From assembly GCA_937876995.1 (NCBI GenBank), contig CALEFD010000076.1:1-46881 (forward strand): a stretch of DNA of 46,881 bases, written 5' to 3'. Positions 34,260-43,021 of this stretch are shown piece after piece. Within the stretch, counting starts at the first letter, position 1, and each line of letters opens with the position of its first letter. The position numbers were made by a program, and so were the translations under genes. The DNA comes from an uncultured Bacteroidales bacterium. Lineage in GTDB: Bacteria > Bacteroidota > Bacteroidia > Bacteroidales > Bacteroidaceae. Under the pieces are notes generated by a model, which searched no databases, had not been told where the DNA came from, and saw only the letters and a program-made list of their open reading frames with translations.

Positions 34260-35552
34260 TCAGCCACGAATCCATTGTCCTAAATCTTTCCAGCTTGGTT
34301 TTTTACCGTGTGTAAGAATACCAATTCTGTATATTCGTGCAGCAATCCAGGTTGTTGCAATGAATGTTGCTATAAGAATGATGAAAGAGACTATAAGTTC
34401 CCAGTTTTCTACTCCATAAGGTATTCTGGCCATCATCACTATGGGCGATGTGAATGGTATCATAGAACACCATTTTAATACTTCTGCGTTAGGATTATTG
34501 AATACCTGCATCATAATAATCAGTGCAAAGATGATAGGAAGCAGTATTATAGTGGAGAACTGTTGTCCGTCCTGTGCATTATCCACTGCGGAACCTGCTG
34601 CTGCAAACAGCGAAGCGTAGAGTAGGAAACCACCAATAACATACACTATCATTGCTACTACAAGTTTTATTATAAAACCAAAATCGGTAATCTGCGACAA
34701 CAGTGAATTGATAGCAGAACCTGCGTCCGATGATGGATCTATGCTTGCTATGGCAGGTATCAGGAACTGACTGCCGGCAATAATCAGAAGCCCCCAAATG
34801 GCTATCTGGGTGGCTGCAACTGCCGCAATACCTAAAATTTTTCCCATCATGATATCGAAAGGTTTGCAGGTGGTAACAATAACATCAAGAACGCGTGATG
34901 ATTTCTCTTCTATGACGGTTGTCATTACCATCTGTCCGTAGAGAATTATTATCATGTAGAGAATAAGCCCCAAAAAGAGAGCCAGCAGATATGAGAAGAT
35001 GGAAGATGTACTCTTCATGTTGTCTTCATCGCCACTGCCATCATTTTTGATAGTGTTCAGGTTGTTTATGCTTACATCTGTACTTGCAATAATCTCTTCT
35101 ATGCCCTCTATGTTGTAGCTGCGCATTCTTTCGCCCGAAATAATTCTCTCCAGCTGACCCATAATGTTCTCTTCTACCAGCATGGATGCCGATTCGTTTA
35201 TGTAGAACTGCAAATCATTCGGGTTGTCCAAAATGTTGCTGCCAAGATATAAGATACCGTATGCCGAATCTTTGTCTGCATATTGTGATGAGGCCTCTTG
35301 TTTGGTTATGTTCTCCAGTATGTTGAAAACAACTATGTCGTTATTTTCCAACTGTGAAGATACAATCTTGTTGGGTGAATCGTCAATAACAATAATCTGC
35401 TGTTGGTCTATGCCGCCCTTTGTCATGATAAGTGTAGGGGCCAGATAGAGTCCTAACATTAAAATCGGCATAAGCAGAGTGGTTATTATGAATGACTTTT
35501 TTCTTACCCTCTCTTTGTATTCTCTTGATATGATTATTCCTATTTTACTCAT
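34260..35552 (-). CDS. ABC-2 type exporter permease (NatB-like)
   Basis: A 430-aa integral membrane subunit of an ABC exporter. One TM helix near the N-terminus (KSFIITTLLMPILMLGLYLAP) is followed by a large extracytoplasmic region (about 45-175) and a cluster of five to six TM helices (SYLLALFLGLILYMIIILYG onward), the layout of the NatB/ABC2_membrane_3 family. VIEEKSSRVLDVIVTTCKPFDIMMGK is the conserved coupling region. It lies 11 nt after its ATPase gene. NatAB relatives export sodium, but Bacteroidota members are uncharacterised, so the substrate is unknown. It ends 7 nt from the convergent antiporter gene. Confidence 0.85.
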   Translation of the reverse strand: MSKIGIIISREYKERVRKKSFIITTLLMPILMLGLYLAPTLIMTKGGIDQQQIIVIDDSPNKIVSSQLENNDIVVFNILENITKQEASSQYADKDSAYGILYLGSNILDNPNDLQFYINESASMLVEENIMGQLERIISGERMRSYNIEGIEEIIASTDVSINNLNTIKNDGSGDEDNMKSTSSIFSYLLALFLGLILYMIIILYGQMVMTTVIEEKSSRVLDVIVTTCKPFDIMMGKILGIAAVAATQIAIWGLLIIAGSQFLIPAIASIDPSSDAGSAINSLLSQITDFGFIIKLVVAMIVYVIGGFLLYASLFAAAGSAVDNAQDGQQFSTIILLPIIFALIIMMQVFNNPNAEVLKWCSMIPFTSPIVMMARIPYGVENWELIVSFIILIATFIATTWIAARIYRIGILTHGKKPSWKDLGQWIRG

Positions 35553-35563
35553 AGTCTTCGGGT

Positions 35564-36487
35564 TTATAATGTGCCATTGACAGCACGGATGAATATATCG
35601 TTCATTGATGGGATGATTTCCTGGAATGAACGTAGATTACACTTCTCATTAATAGCTGCTATTACGCTGCGGATATCGTCATTCTGGGATATGTGTATTT
35701 TGCAACTGGTGTATCCGCCAAGAATGTTTTCAGGTTCGCCTATCAGTTCGGCTTTATCTTCCAAAGCGGAAAAGAAGTTATCTTTTTCGCCTCCGTATGT
35801 TACGGTAAAGGTGTTGCCTCCTGCTTTTGTGCGTATCTCCTCAACAGAACCGGATAGAATGTTTTTCGATTTGTTTATAAGGGTGATATTGTCACAAAGT
35901 TCCTCTACAGATGACATGTTGTGGGTAGATAGTATAATGGTTGAACCGTTGTTGCGCAGACGAAGTATCTCCTGTTTAAGAAGTTCGGCATTTATGGGGT
36001 CAAAGCCTGAAAATGGTTCGTCAAAGATAAGCAGTTTGGGTTCGTGTATTACGGTGCAGATAAACTGTATCTTCTGTGCCATACCCTTAGAAAGATCTTC
36101 TATCTTTTTATCCCACCAATCTTCTATGCCAAAACGGACAAACCACTCTTTAGCTCTTTTTGTGGCTTCCTGCTTGCTTAAACCATGAAGACGGGCAAAG
36201 AAAAGCACCTGTTCGCCTACACGCATCTTTACATAAAGACCGCGTTCCTCCGGCATATAACCTATGTGCATAATGTCTTCTGTGGTTATCTCTCTGTTGT
36301 CCAGATAGACTTTTCCACTATCAGGAATGGTAATCCTGTTAATAACTCTGATTAGTGTTGTTTTACCGGCTCCGTTGGGGCCTAACAGACCGTAGATAGA
36401 GCCTTGTGGTATCTCTAATGATACGTTGTCCAATGCTTTGTGATTGGCAAACGACTTTGAAATACCTTCAATTCTTAAAATGTTCAT
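35564..36487 (-). CDS. ABC exporter ATPase (NatA-like)
   Basis: A 307-aa nucleotide-binding subunit that powers the permease encoded immediately downstream. Walker A GPNGAGKT at residues 36-43, the signature LSKGMAQKIQF, Walker B LLIFDEPFSGFDP and the switch histidine in ILSTHNMSSVEELCD are all intact. About 80 residues beyond the ATPase core (KSKNILSGSVEEIRTKAGGNTFTV onward) form the C-terminal extension usual in drug- and NatA-type exporters. It starts 6 nt after the SGNH gene's stop, so the ABC pair is transcribed from the recJ-led run. Confidence 0.9.
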   Translation of the reverse strand: MNILRIEGISKSFANHKALDNVSLEIPQGSIYGLLGPNGAGKTTLIRVINRITIPDSGKVYLDNREITTEDIMHIGYMPEERGLYVKMRVGEQVLFFARLHGLSKQEATKRAKEWFVRFGIEDWWDKKIEDLSKGMAQKIQFICTVIHEPKLLIFDEPFSGFDPINAELLKQEILRLRNNGSTIILSTHNMSSVEELCDNITLINKSKNILSGSVEEIRTKAGGNTFTVTYGGEKDNFFSALEDKAELIGEPENILGGYTSCKIHISQNDDIRSVIAAINEKCNLRSFQEIIPSMNDIFIRAVNGTL

Positions 36488-36493
36488 CTTCGA

Positions 36494-37144
36494 TTATTTA
36501 TAATTGGTAAAAATTTCCTCAAATAGTATTCCCGCAATCTTTTCCTGTCCCTCTTCATTTGGGTGGATGGTGTCTGGGAAGTATTCTCTGTGGTTTGACA
36601 TAGGCGTATTTAAATCTACTACCTCTACACCTTCTTCTTTTGCAACTTCGCGTATAAGCGGGATTACTTCGTTAAAGATAATGCTGTCATTGATATTCCA
36701 GGCATTTCCGTATGCAGGAACAGGCAGACAGAGCCATATATCGGGATTGGCAGGCAGTTCTCTGAAACTGTTTATCATAAACTTTAAATCGTCTTTGAAA
36801 TTTGCTTTGTTTTCCCAATTGTATGGTTTGCTGTCATTTGTACCTAACTTTATGGTGACAATGTCCGGATTGAATGCCAATGCGTCTTTGTACGCCTGTT
36901 CTTCCATGTATGGCATATTGCTCTTTTTGAGCGCAGTTGTACCCGATACACCAAAGTTCTGTACGTTGAATTTGTTACCCAATAGACTGTCTAAAATTGC
37001 AGGGTAGGTGTCGTGGTCGCGGTCTGCTATGCCGTGTCCGTATGTGATGCTATCGCCAACGCATGCTACTCGTAGTGGCTCTTTATTACAAGATGAAAGT
37101 ACTGTAATCAGTACAACTGAAAAGATTAAAAATGACTTCTTCAT
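36494..37144 (-). CDS. SGNH/GDSL-family esterase lipoprotein
   Basis: A 216-aa lipid-anchored hydrolase. Signal peptide with lipobox LSSC (Cys19), then the SGNH blocks in order: GDSIT with nucleophile Ser32 (block I), the NFGVSGTT segment (block II Gly), LGTNDSK (block III Asn) and DTIHPN with Asp191 and His194 (block V). The catalytic set is complete. Relatives include TesA-like lysophospholipases, acyl esterases and carbohydrate deacetylases, so the natural ester is not predictable. It lies 10 nt after the DAHP synthase stop and 6 nt before the ABC ATPase. Confidence 0.88.
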   Translation of the reverse strand: MKKSFLIFSVVLITVLSSCNKEPLRVACVGDSITYGHGIADRDHDTYPAILDSLLGNKFNVQNFGVSGTTALKKSNMPYMEEQAYKDALAFNPDIVTIKLGTNDSKPYNWENKANFKDDLKFMINSFRELPANPDIWLCLPVPAYGNAWNINDSIIFNEVIPLIREVAKEEGVEVVDLNTPMSNHREYFPDTIHPNEEGQEKIAGILFEEIFTNYK

Positions 37145-37154
37145 TGCTTTAATA

Positions 37155-37931
37155 TTATAGTTTTATATTTAGTTCGGTTAAAAGTTGATGCAGAGCTTCC
37201 GGAGTAATCTGTTGTCTGCTGTCGCTTAAAGCTTTGCTTGGATTGATATGTGTCTCTATGAAGAATCCGTTATAGTTTAGGTGCAAAGCTTTTTCTGCCA
37301 ATGGCTTGACTAATTCGCTTTTTCCGCCTATATGGCTTGGATCACATAGAATAGGCAGTTGCGGTATTCTGCTACGCAGTTCGGTGGCAATCTCCCAAAT
37401 TGGGGTGTTTCTGTAAATTGTGTCACCGTATGTGCTGAAACCGCGATGTATGGCTGCCAGTCTGTTAATGCCGGCTAATGAAAGACGTTCCAATGCTCCA
37501 ATCCAAAGTTCTATGTCAGGGTTGATGGGGTTTTTTACAAATACCGGAATGTCGGTGCCTTTAAGTGAGTTGGCTATCTCTTGCATGGCAAAAGGGCTGG
37601 CAGTGGTACGTGCCCCTAACCAGAGTATGTCAATTCCGGCTTTGAGAGCCATCTCTATATGATATGGAGTGGCTACTTCTATGGTGGCTTTCATTCCGGT
37701 CTCATCTTTTACCCTTTTTATCCATTCCAAACCCTCTGTGCCAACTCCTTCAAATGTGTTGGGCCTGGTGCGGGGTTTCCATATTCCTGCACGGAATATC
37801 TTTATGCCTATCTTTTTAAGCTGCTGTGCAGTATGCAGAATCTGTTCCTCTGATTCTACACTGCAGGGGCCTGCAATGACTATCTTATCATTGTAGGTTC
37901 GCAACTGGTCTATAGGTTTGGTTTTTATCAT
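37155..37931 (-). CDS. aroF: 3-deoxy-7-phosphoheptulonate (DAHP) synthase, mono-functional
   Basis: First enzyme of the shikimate pathway: condenses phosphoenolpyruvate with erythrose 4-phosphate. Type I-beta signatures are intact: IAGPCSVESEEQ, FRAGIWKPRTRPNTFEG, WLGARTTASPF, the FVKNPIN lysine strand, IHRGFS, LCDPSHIGGK and FIETHINP. At 258 aa it consists only of the barrel domain. Bacteroidales homologues that I know are about 350 aa because a chorismate mutase domain is fused at the C-terminus; here the protein ends soon after QQITPEALHQLL and the next gene begins 10 nt later, leaving no remnant. KdsA was considered, but the RTTASPF and KPRTRP motifs indicate DAHP synthase. recQ ends 1 nt upstream. 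Confidence 0.92.
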   Translation of the reverse strand: MIKTKPIDQLRTYNDKIVIAGPCSVESEEQILHTAQQLKKIGIKIFRAGIWKPRTRPNTFEGVGTEGLEWIKRVKDETGMKATIEVATPYHIEMALKAGIDILWLGARTTASPFAMQEIANSLKGTDIPVFVKNPINPDIELWIGALERLSLAGINRLAAIHRGFSTYGDTIYRNTPIWEIATELRSRIPQLPILCDPSHIGGKSELVKPLAEKALHLNYNGFFIETHINPSKALSDSRQQITPEALHQLLTELNIKL

Positions 37932-37932
37932 A

Positions 37933-39834
37933 TCAATTCCTTTTATTCAATGTTAGTTTACCTTCTGTCATGTATATTATCTCTTCTTCTGCCAATCTAT
38001 GAAGTACACTCTCTATGTGGTTCTTTTCGTATGGCAGAGAGTATATATTGTCTGTGGTACCCTCTTTTTGGGACAGCATATCTTCAATATCCTGACTTAT
38101 GGCTTTGAATTCTCCCTTTTTAATGCCGGAACTGTCTTTTTCAAGACATAGGTCACAATGCATACAGGGTTTGTTCTGCTTTTCGCCGAAATAGTCCAAA
38201 AGAATTGCACTTCTACAACCAACTCTTCTTGTGGTATATTCACGTATGCTGCCTATTCTCTCTATGTATTCCTGCTTGCGGTCAGTATAGATATCGTCAG
38301 CAAAGTTAAGCATATCTGTCTCAACTCTGTTCTTTTTCCAAGTAATAACAGGGGTCCTGCGTGAAGGTACGTATTTTAGTATTCCTTGATGCTGCATATC
38401 TATGAACCTTTTGTACAATTCACGTTTGGTTATTCCAGCCTGTGTGTAAATAAACTTTTCGTCTATGAAAACTTCGTCAGAAAACAGGCCGCTATAATGT
38501 CGCAGCACAATGTTTAGTATGTTTTCGTTTGTAGTGTCTTGTTCTTTTGTTCGGTAAAGTTCTTCGCGTGTTGATGTTATGCGAAGTCTTGCCGAATAGT
38601 CAATTTCATCTATATACTCAATGTAGCCCATTCTGGTGAGTATTCGTAATGCGCTTTCGGTGGGTATTATTGGTAACGCGTATTGCTGACAGAAATCTGC
38701 CAGTGAGAATCCGTAGGTACAACCTTGTCCATCGCCCATTGCCATTTCATAGTAATACGCTAACTTTTCATATACAGTGACTATGAATTTCTTTTCCGGG
38801 AAATGGTCGCTTATGCGTTTGTTTATAAGTCTTTTGTCGCCTGGTGAATGTAATAAAATGGCGTAAGAACGTCTGCCATCTCTGCCGGCACGACCTGCCT
38901 CCTGAAAATATGCCTCTATGGAATCGGGCATGTCGATATGTATTACTACTCTTACATCAGGTTTGTCTATACCCATTCCAAAGGCATTGGTGGCTACCAC
39001 AATTCTATATAGATTTTCGGTCCATTCCTGTTGTCTTTTGTCTTTTATTTCGGGGTCTAATCCGGCGTGGTAAAAGGTTGATGATATGCCTATGCTGTTC
39101 AGATACTCCGCTATCTCTTTTGTCTCTTTTCTGTTTCTGACATATACTATTCCTGAACCTGCTACTTTGCTGAGAATGTGCTTTAGTTCTTCATATTTAT
39201 TTTCTGTATCTCTTACTACGTATGATAAATTATCGCGCACAAAACTCATTCTGAACAGATTCTTCTCTTTGAAACCCAATTTGTCCTGTATGTCATCAGT
39301 AACACGGGGTGTAGCTGTGGCTGTCAGTGCCAACACCGGTACTGTGGGTAGTGACTTGCGTATATCTGCAATATTCAGATATGCAGGACGAAAATCGTAT
39401 CCCCATTGGGATATACAATGTGATTCATCAACAGTTATGAGACAGACGTTTATATAACGAAGTTTGGCTAAAAAGAGTTCCGAAGAGAGACGTTCGGGCG
39501 ATATGTACAGAAACTTGTAATTTCCATAGACACAATTTTCCATTGTGGCTATTATTTGATCTCTGCGCATTCCAGTGTAGATGGCTGCTGCTTTTATGCC
39601 TTTGTCGCGTAGATTGCGAACCTGGTCTTTCATCAATGCAATCAAAGGGGTAATAACCAGACATACACCATCCATAGCCATAGTGGGTACTTGGAATGTT
39701 ATGCTTTTACCTCCTCCGGTAGGCATAAGTCCAAGTGTGTCTTTACCGCTTCCTATGCTTTCTATGATATCTTGCTGTATCCCTCGGAAACTGCTATAAC
39801 CCCAATACTGTTTGAGTATGTCCAGGTAATCCAT
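37933..39834 (-). CDS. recQ: RecQ-family ATP-dependent DNA helicase
   Basis: A 633-aa 3'-5' DNA helicase for recombination and replication fork repair. Walker A TGGGKS at residues 39-44, Walker B/DEAH box DESH at 136-139 followed by the RecQ aromatic loop (SQWGYDFRPAY), and motifs V/VI (ATNAFGMGIDKPDVRVVIH, FQEAGRAGRDGRRS) are intact. A RecQ C-terminal zinc site is seen (CRSAILLDYFGE then CMHCDLC) together with a winged-helix region. No HRDC domain follows, so this is the shorter form found alongside longer RecQ copies in Bacteroidota. It lies 18 nt downstream of recJ, a frequent functional partner in RecF-pathway end processing. Confidence 0.95.
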   Translation of the reverse strand: MDYLDILKQYWGYSSFRGIQQDIIESIGSGKDTLGLMPTGGGKSITFQVPTMAMDGVCLVITPLIALMKDQVRNLRDKGIKAAAIYTGMRRDQIIATMENCVYGNYKFLYISPERLSSELFLAKLRYINVCLITVDESHCISQWGYDFRPAYLNIADIRKSLPTVPVLALTATATPRVTDDIQDKLGFKEKNLFRMSFVRDNLSYVVRDTENKYEELKHILSKVAGSGIVYVRNRKETKEIAEYLNSIGISSTFYHAGLDPEIKDKRQQEWTENLYRIVVATNAFGMGIDKPDVRVVIHIDMPDSIEAYFQEAGRAGRDGRRSYAILLHSPGDKRLINKRISDHFPEKKFIVTVYEKLAYYYEMAMGDGQGCTYGFSLADFCQQYALPIIPTESALRILTRMGYIEYIDEIDYSARLRITSTREELYRTKEQDTTNENILNIVLRHYSGLFSDEVFIDEKFIYTQAGITKRELYKRFIDMQHQGILKYVPSRRTPVITWKKNRVETDMLNFADDIYTDRKQEYIERIGSIREYTTRRVGCRSAILLDYFGEKQNKPCMHCDLCLEKDSSGIKKGEFKAISQDIEDMLSQKEGTTDNIYSLPYEKNHIESVLHRLAEEEIIYMTEGKLTLNKRN

Positions 39835-39852
39835 CTGTTCTGTTGTTGTGTG

Positions 39853-41580
39853 CTATGAAGGTAAATTAGGTTTTATGCTCTCTATTTGCAGCAGGACATC
39901 GCCTCTGCGGAAGTTGTTCTCTTCTATGTAATAGCAGATGTTGAATGAACGTTTTGTCTTTATATAGTTCAGATGTTTGCTCTGTCCAAATGCTATGCCA
40001 TTTAGCGGATGACCGCTTTTGCTGTCTATCAATTCCAGTTTTATATGTTCCTGTCCGCGTCCTACAACTTTACTTGTACCGTAGTCATATACATTGCGAG
40101 TACAGAATATAGGTTTTTGGTTGTCGGGCCCAAATGGCTGGAAGTTTCTCAAATCTCTAAAGAACTTTGGAGTGATATCTTTGAAATCTATTTCAGCATC
40201 TATGTCTATGGCTGCTTCAATCTGGTCAGGTTCAATATGATTTGTTACATATTCTTCCAGACGGCGTTTGAATTCCGGTACGTTCTCAATTTTTAGAGAC
40301 AGACCGGCAGCGTATGTGTGACCGCCAAAGTTTTCAAGCAGGTCTTTACAGCTTTCTATGGCTTTATAAACATCAAATCCTGATACTGAACGGGCAGAAC
40401 CGGTAGCCAATTTGCCTGTTTTGGTCAGCACAATGGCTGGACGATAGAATATTTCGGTCAGTCTGGATGCAACTATTCCTATTACGCCTCGTTTCCAGTT
40501 TTCGTTGTATAGTATTATGGCATTCTGGTGCTGTCCCTCTTGTTCCAACGCCTTTACAATTTCGTTGGCCTCTTCAGTCATCTCTTTGTCGTCTTTCTTC
40601 CTGTCATCGTTCTCCTGGTCAATTTTTGCAGCCAGTTCAAGCGCTCTGGAATAATCCTGTTCTACAAGCAGATCGACCGCCTTTTTTCCGCTACTCATAC
40701 GGCCGGCTGCATTTAGACGTGGCCCTATTTTAAAGACTATGTCGTTTATGGTTAATACTTTGTCGCTAAGTTTGCATACCTGAATAATAGCACGCAATCC
40801 TATGCTTGGATTGCTGTTCAGTTGTTGCAGACCATAGTATGTAAGTACTCGGTTTTCGCCCATTATTGGCACTATGTCCGACGCTGTACTTATAGCTACA
40901 AGGTCTAATGACGGTATAAGTTCTGTAAACGGGATTTCGTTTGATAATGCAAAAGCATGCATCAACTTGAAACCTACACCGCAACCTGACAGGTGTTTGA
41001 ATGGGTAGGTGGAATCTTCTCTTTTTGCATTGAGAATAGCTACCGCCGGTGGCAGTTCATCGTCGGGAACGTGGTGGTCACAAACTATGAAGTCTATGCC
41101 TTTCTCTTTTGCATAACGAATCTCTTGAATTGCTTTGATGCCGCAATCCAATACAATAACCAGTTTTACGCCTGTTTCGGAGGCATAATCAACACCCTGG
41201 TAAGATACTCCATAACCTTCGTTGTAACGGTCGGGTATGTAGTAATCGAGGTTGGTGTATCTGCGTCTTAGAAAATTATACACCAACGCGACAGCCGTAG
41301 TGCCGTCAGCATCATAATCGCCGTAAACCAGAATTCTTTCATTCTTTTCGATAGCACTGTTTATACGTTCTACCGCTTTGTCCATATCCTCCATAAGAAG
41401 AGGGTCGAGCAGCTCTTTAAGCTGAGGATTGAAGAATTGCTGTACTTCGGCTTCACTCTTTATGCCCCTTTGTATGAGTAACTTGCAGAGGATAGGGCTT
41501 ATTCCAATCTTTTTGGAAAGTGCCTCTGCTTCCTCTTTAAGTTCAGATGTCGGGGGCTGGTAGTTCCATCTGAAGTTCAT
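39853..41580 (-). CDS. recJ: Single-stranded-DNA-specific exonuclease RecJ
   Basis: A 575-aa 5'-3' exonuclease acting in recombination and mismatch repair. DHH-family metal motifs are in place: DYDADG (residues 88-93), the LDCG segment (motif II), DHH (168-170) and a downstream Asp motif in SLDLVAISTASDIVPI. The DHHA1 domain carries the GGHTYAAG signature, and an OB-like domain ends the protein (HIKLELIDSKSGHPLNGIAF). Length is normal. First gene of a six-gene minus-strand run (recJ, recQ, aroF, SGNH, ABC ATPase, ABC permease) with gaps of 1-18 nt. Confidence 0.96.
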   Translation of the reverse strand: MNFRWNYQPPTSELKEEAEALSKKIGISPILCKLLIQRGIKSEAEVQQFFNPQLKELLDPLLMEDMDKAVERINSAIEKNERILVYGDYDADGTTAVALVYNFLRRRYTNLDYYIPDRYNEGYGVSYQGVDYASETGVKLVIVLDCGIKAIQEIRYAKEKGIDFIVCDHHVPDDELPPAVAILNAKREDSTYPFKHLSGCGVGFKLMHAFALSNEIPFTELIPSLDLVAISTASDIVPIMGENRVLTYYGLQQLNSNPSIGLRAIIQVCKLSDKVLTINDIVFKIGPRLNAAGRMSSGKKAVDLLVEQDYSRALELAAKIDQENDDRKKDDKEMTEEANEIVKALEQEGQHQNAIILYNENWKRGVIGIVASRLTEIFYRPAIVLTKTGKLATGSARSVSGFDVYKAIESCKDLLENFGGHTYAAGLSLKIENVPEFKRRLEEYVTNHIEPDQIEAAIDIDAEIDFKDITPKFFRDLRNFQPFGPDNQKPIFCTRNVYDYGTSKVVGRGQEHIKLELIDSKSGHPLNGIAFGQSKHLNYIKTKRSFNICYYIEENNFRRGDVLLQIESIKPNLPS

Positions 41581-41647
41581 TATATATATTTTTTTCTTTT
41601 TTTATCATAAATGTAAGTTTGTGTTCAGTTCGTAGTATTTTAATTTG

Positions 41648-41679
41648 CAAAACTAATGATTTTTTGTGTTAATGTCAAT
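41648..41679 (-). promoter_or_regulatory. Promoter of the recJ-led operon
   Basis: Minus strand: ATTG (complement 41676-41679), 20 nt, then TAGTTTTG (complement 41648-41655). This is a full -7 element and a one-mismatch -33 element, with a predicted transcript start near 41641 and about 60 nt of leader before recJ. Confidence 0.55.
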
Positions 41680-41701
41680 AAATATACTTTATATATATGA
41701 A

Positions 41702-41735
41702 AAATCGGTCCATCTTTTTTTTGATGAACCGATTT
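41702..41735 (-). terminator. Rho-independent terminator of the C1 peptidase gene
   Basis: AAATCGGTCCATC (41702-41714) pairs with GATGAACCGATTT (41723-41735), a 13-bp stem with one mismatch closing an 8-nt T/A loop. On the minus strand the stem is followed by a T run. It lies about 30 nt beyond the peptidase stop codon at 41766. Confidence 0.85.
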
Positions 41736-41765
41736 CCTATTATTGAAAAATGTTGCTCTTTTTTA

Positions 41766-42896
41766 TTATTTGATTCCAAGTTTTTTACGAATATTCTTTG
41801 GGATTCCGTCTTTGTGGAGTACAATATTCATAGTCTTGTAAGCAACGAATGCATCTGATGCATACCAAAAACCATTGCGACCTGCGTCTGTGTTCCATGA
41901 ATTCTTAACCATGAAATACTCTTTGCCGTTCTGATCTTTTGCTATGCCGAATATGTGCATTCCGTGGTCATCGGTAGTCTCCCAATTGTCGTATGCTATC
42001 TGGCGCATCTCCTGAGTGATGCTCTTTTCCGGCATTGGCTTTTTCAATGCTTCATTAATCTTTGAATCGTTTTCAGGAACAACTGCAACACCTTCGTTTC
42101 TTGCAAATCCCTTTTCCGATACGTCTGATGCCCAAGCAAATGAGTAGCCGTTCTTGATGCTGTACTTCATAACTTCCATAAGTTCTTCAATAGGAAGGTT
42201 GTATGATTCTGCCCAACGCCAGTTGTCGGGAACTTCTATGATAAATGTTTCATAGAAAGGATGATGTGTGAATGATGTGAGTGAAATGTAATCGTCCATA
42301 TTCAAACCTAAAACTTCGTCGGCGTATGTGCGTGGAGTATATTCTTTGCCATCTACTGTGAAGGTTTCAGGGCATTCGCCAAGATATGTGTCATATATTG
42401 CAGACAGACCATCATGCCATACGTTGGTAAGTCTTTTTGAATTGCTTTTTGCAATAGCTCCTACGTAAGCTCCTGCTACTGATGCCAATTCGTTATGGTT
42501 GTGGTTGTCGCTATCGTATTTAATGCCCGGCATAACATCGTTAGGCACCATTCCGTAATTTTTGTAACTATAAATAACATCATAGAAACTGCCGCCCGGG
42601 GCGTATGAAACATCGCCATGTGTGCGTACAGCTGCTGTGGCTCTGTCTTCCATTGTTTTGTGTACTACGAACATTTCAGAAAGATCGAATTCGCCTTTGC
42701 CTAATCTGATAAGCTCTGATTCAAGCAAACTTATTGATGAAAATGACCAGCAAGTACCTGACTGATTCTGGTCTTTGACAGGGGTAATTCCAACAGAATC
42801 TACAGTTGTAAATTGATAATTGTCATTTGTGGACTCTTGTCCGAAAATTGTTGCGCTACATGCTAATAACGCTGCGAAAATAAAATTTCTCTTCAT
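41766..42896 (-). CDS. Secreted C1-family cysteine peptidase (PepC/bleomycin hydrolase-like)
   Basis: A 376-aa papain-fold peptidase with a signal peptide (MKRNFIFAALLACSATIFGQ). The catalytic triad is visible: Cys49 in KDQNQSGTCWSFSS, His311 in DDHGMHIFG and Asn332 in VKNSWN, with the oxyanion Gln in QNQSG. The 60-90-residue insertions compared with papain, and the HGM/NSW spacing, resemble the bleomycin hydrolase/PepC subgroup (C1B), but export is unusual for that group and characteristic of Bacteroidota periplasmic or secreted forms. A role in peptide degradation is likely; the substrate is unknown. Monocistronic, with its own promoter and terminator. Confidence 0.9.
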   Translation of the reverse strand: MKRNFIFAALLACSATIFGQESTNDNYQFTTVDSVGITPVKDQNQSGTCWSFSSISLLESELIRLGKGEFDLSEMFVVHKTMEDRATAAVRTHGDVSYAPGGSFYDVIYSYKNYGMVPNDVMPGIKYDSDNHNHNELASVAGAYVGAIAKSNSKRLTNVWHDGLSAIYDTYLGECPETFTVDGKEYTPRTYADEVLGLNMDDYISLTSFTHHPFYETFIIEVPDNWRWAESYNLPIEELMEVMKYSIKNGYSFAWASDVSEKGFARNEGVAVVPENDSKINEALKKPMPEKSITQEMRQIAYDNWETTDDHGMHIFGIAKDQNGKEYFMVKNSWNTDAGRNGFWYASDAFVAYKTMNIVLHKDGIPKNIRKKLGIK

Positions 42897-42941
42897 ATCT
42901 TGTATTATTTAATTTTTGGTTCTGTTTGTAGTTTCAAACCT

Positions 42942-42972
42942 CAAAGTTAGATGTTTTTGCAGATAACTCAAA
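42942..42972 (-). promoter_or_regulatory. Promoter of the C1 peptidase gene
   Basis: Minus strand: TTTG (complement 42969-42972), exactly 19 nt, then TAACTTTG (complement 42942-42949): a perfect Bacteroidota promoter. Transcription would start near 42935, about 40 nt before the ATG. Confidence 0.75.
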
Positions 42973-43021
42973 GTTTAAATGCGAAAAACAATTATCTTCG
43001 CACTTTAAAACAAAACAATGT

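Noticed and set aside
37155..37931. KDO-8-phosphate synthase (KdsA)
   Set aside because: Length fits KdsA, but KPRTRPNTFEG, GARTTASPF and the PITPE-like end belong to type I-beta DAHP synthases.
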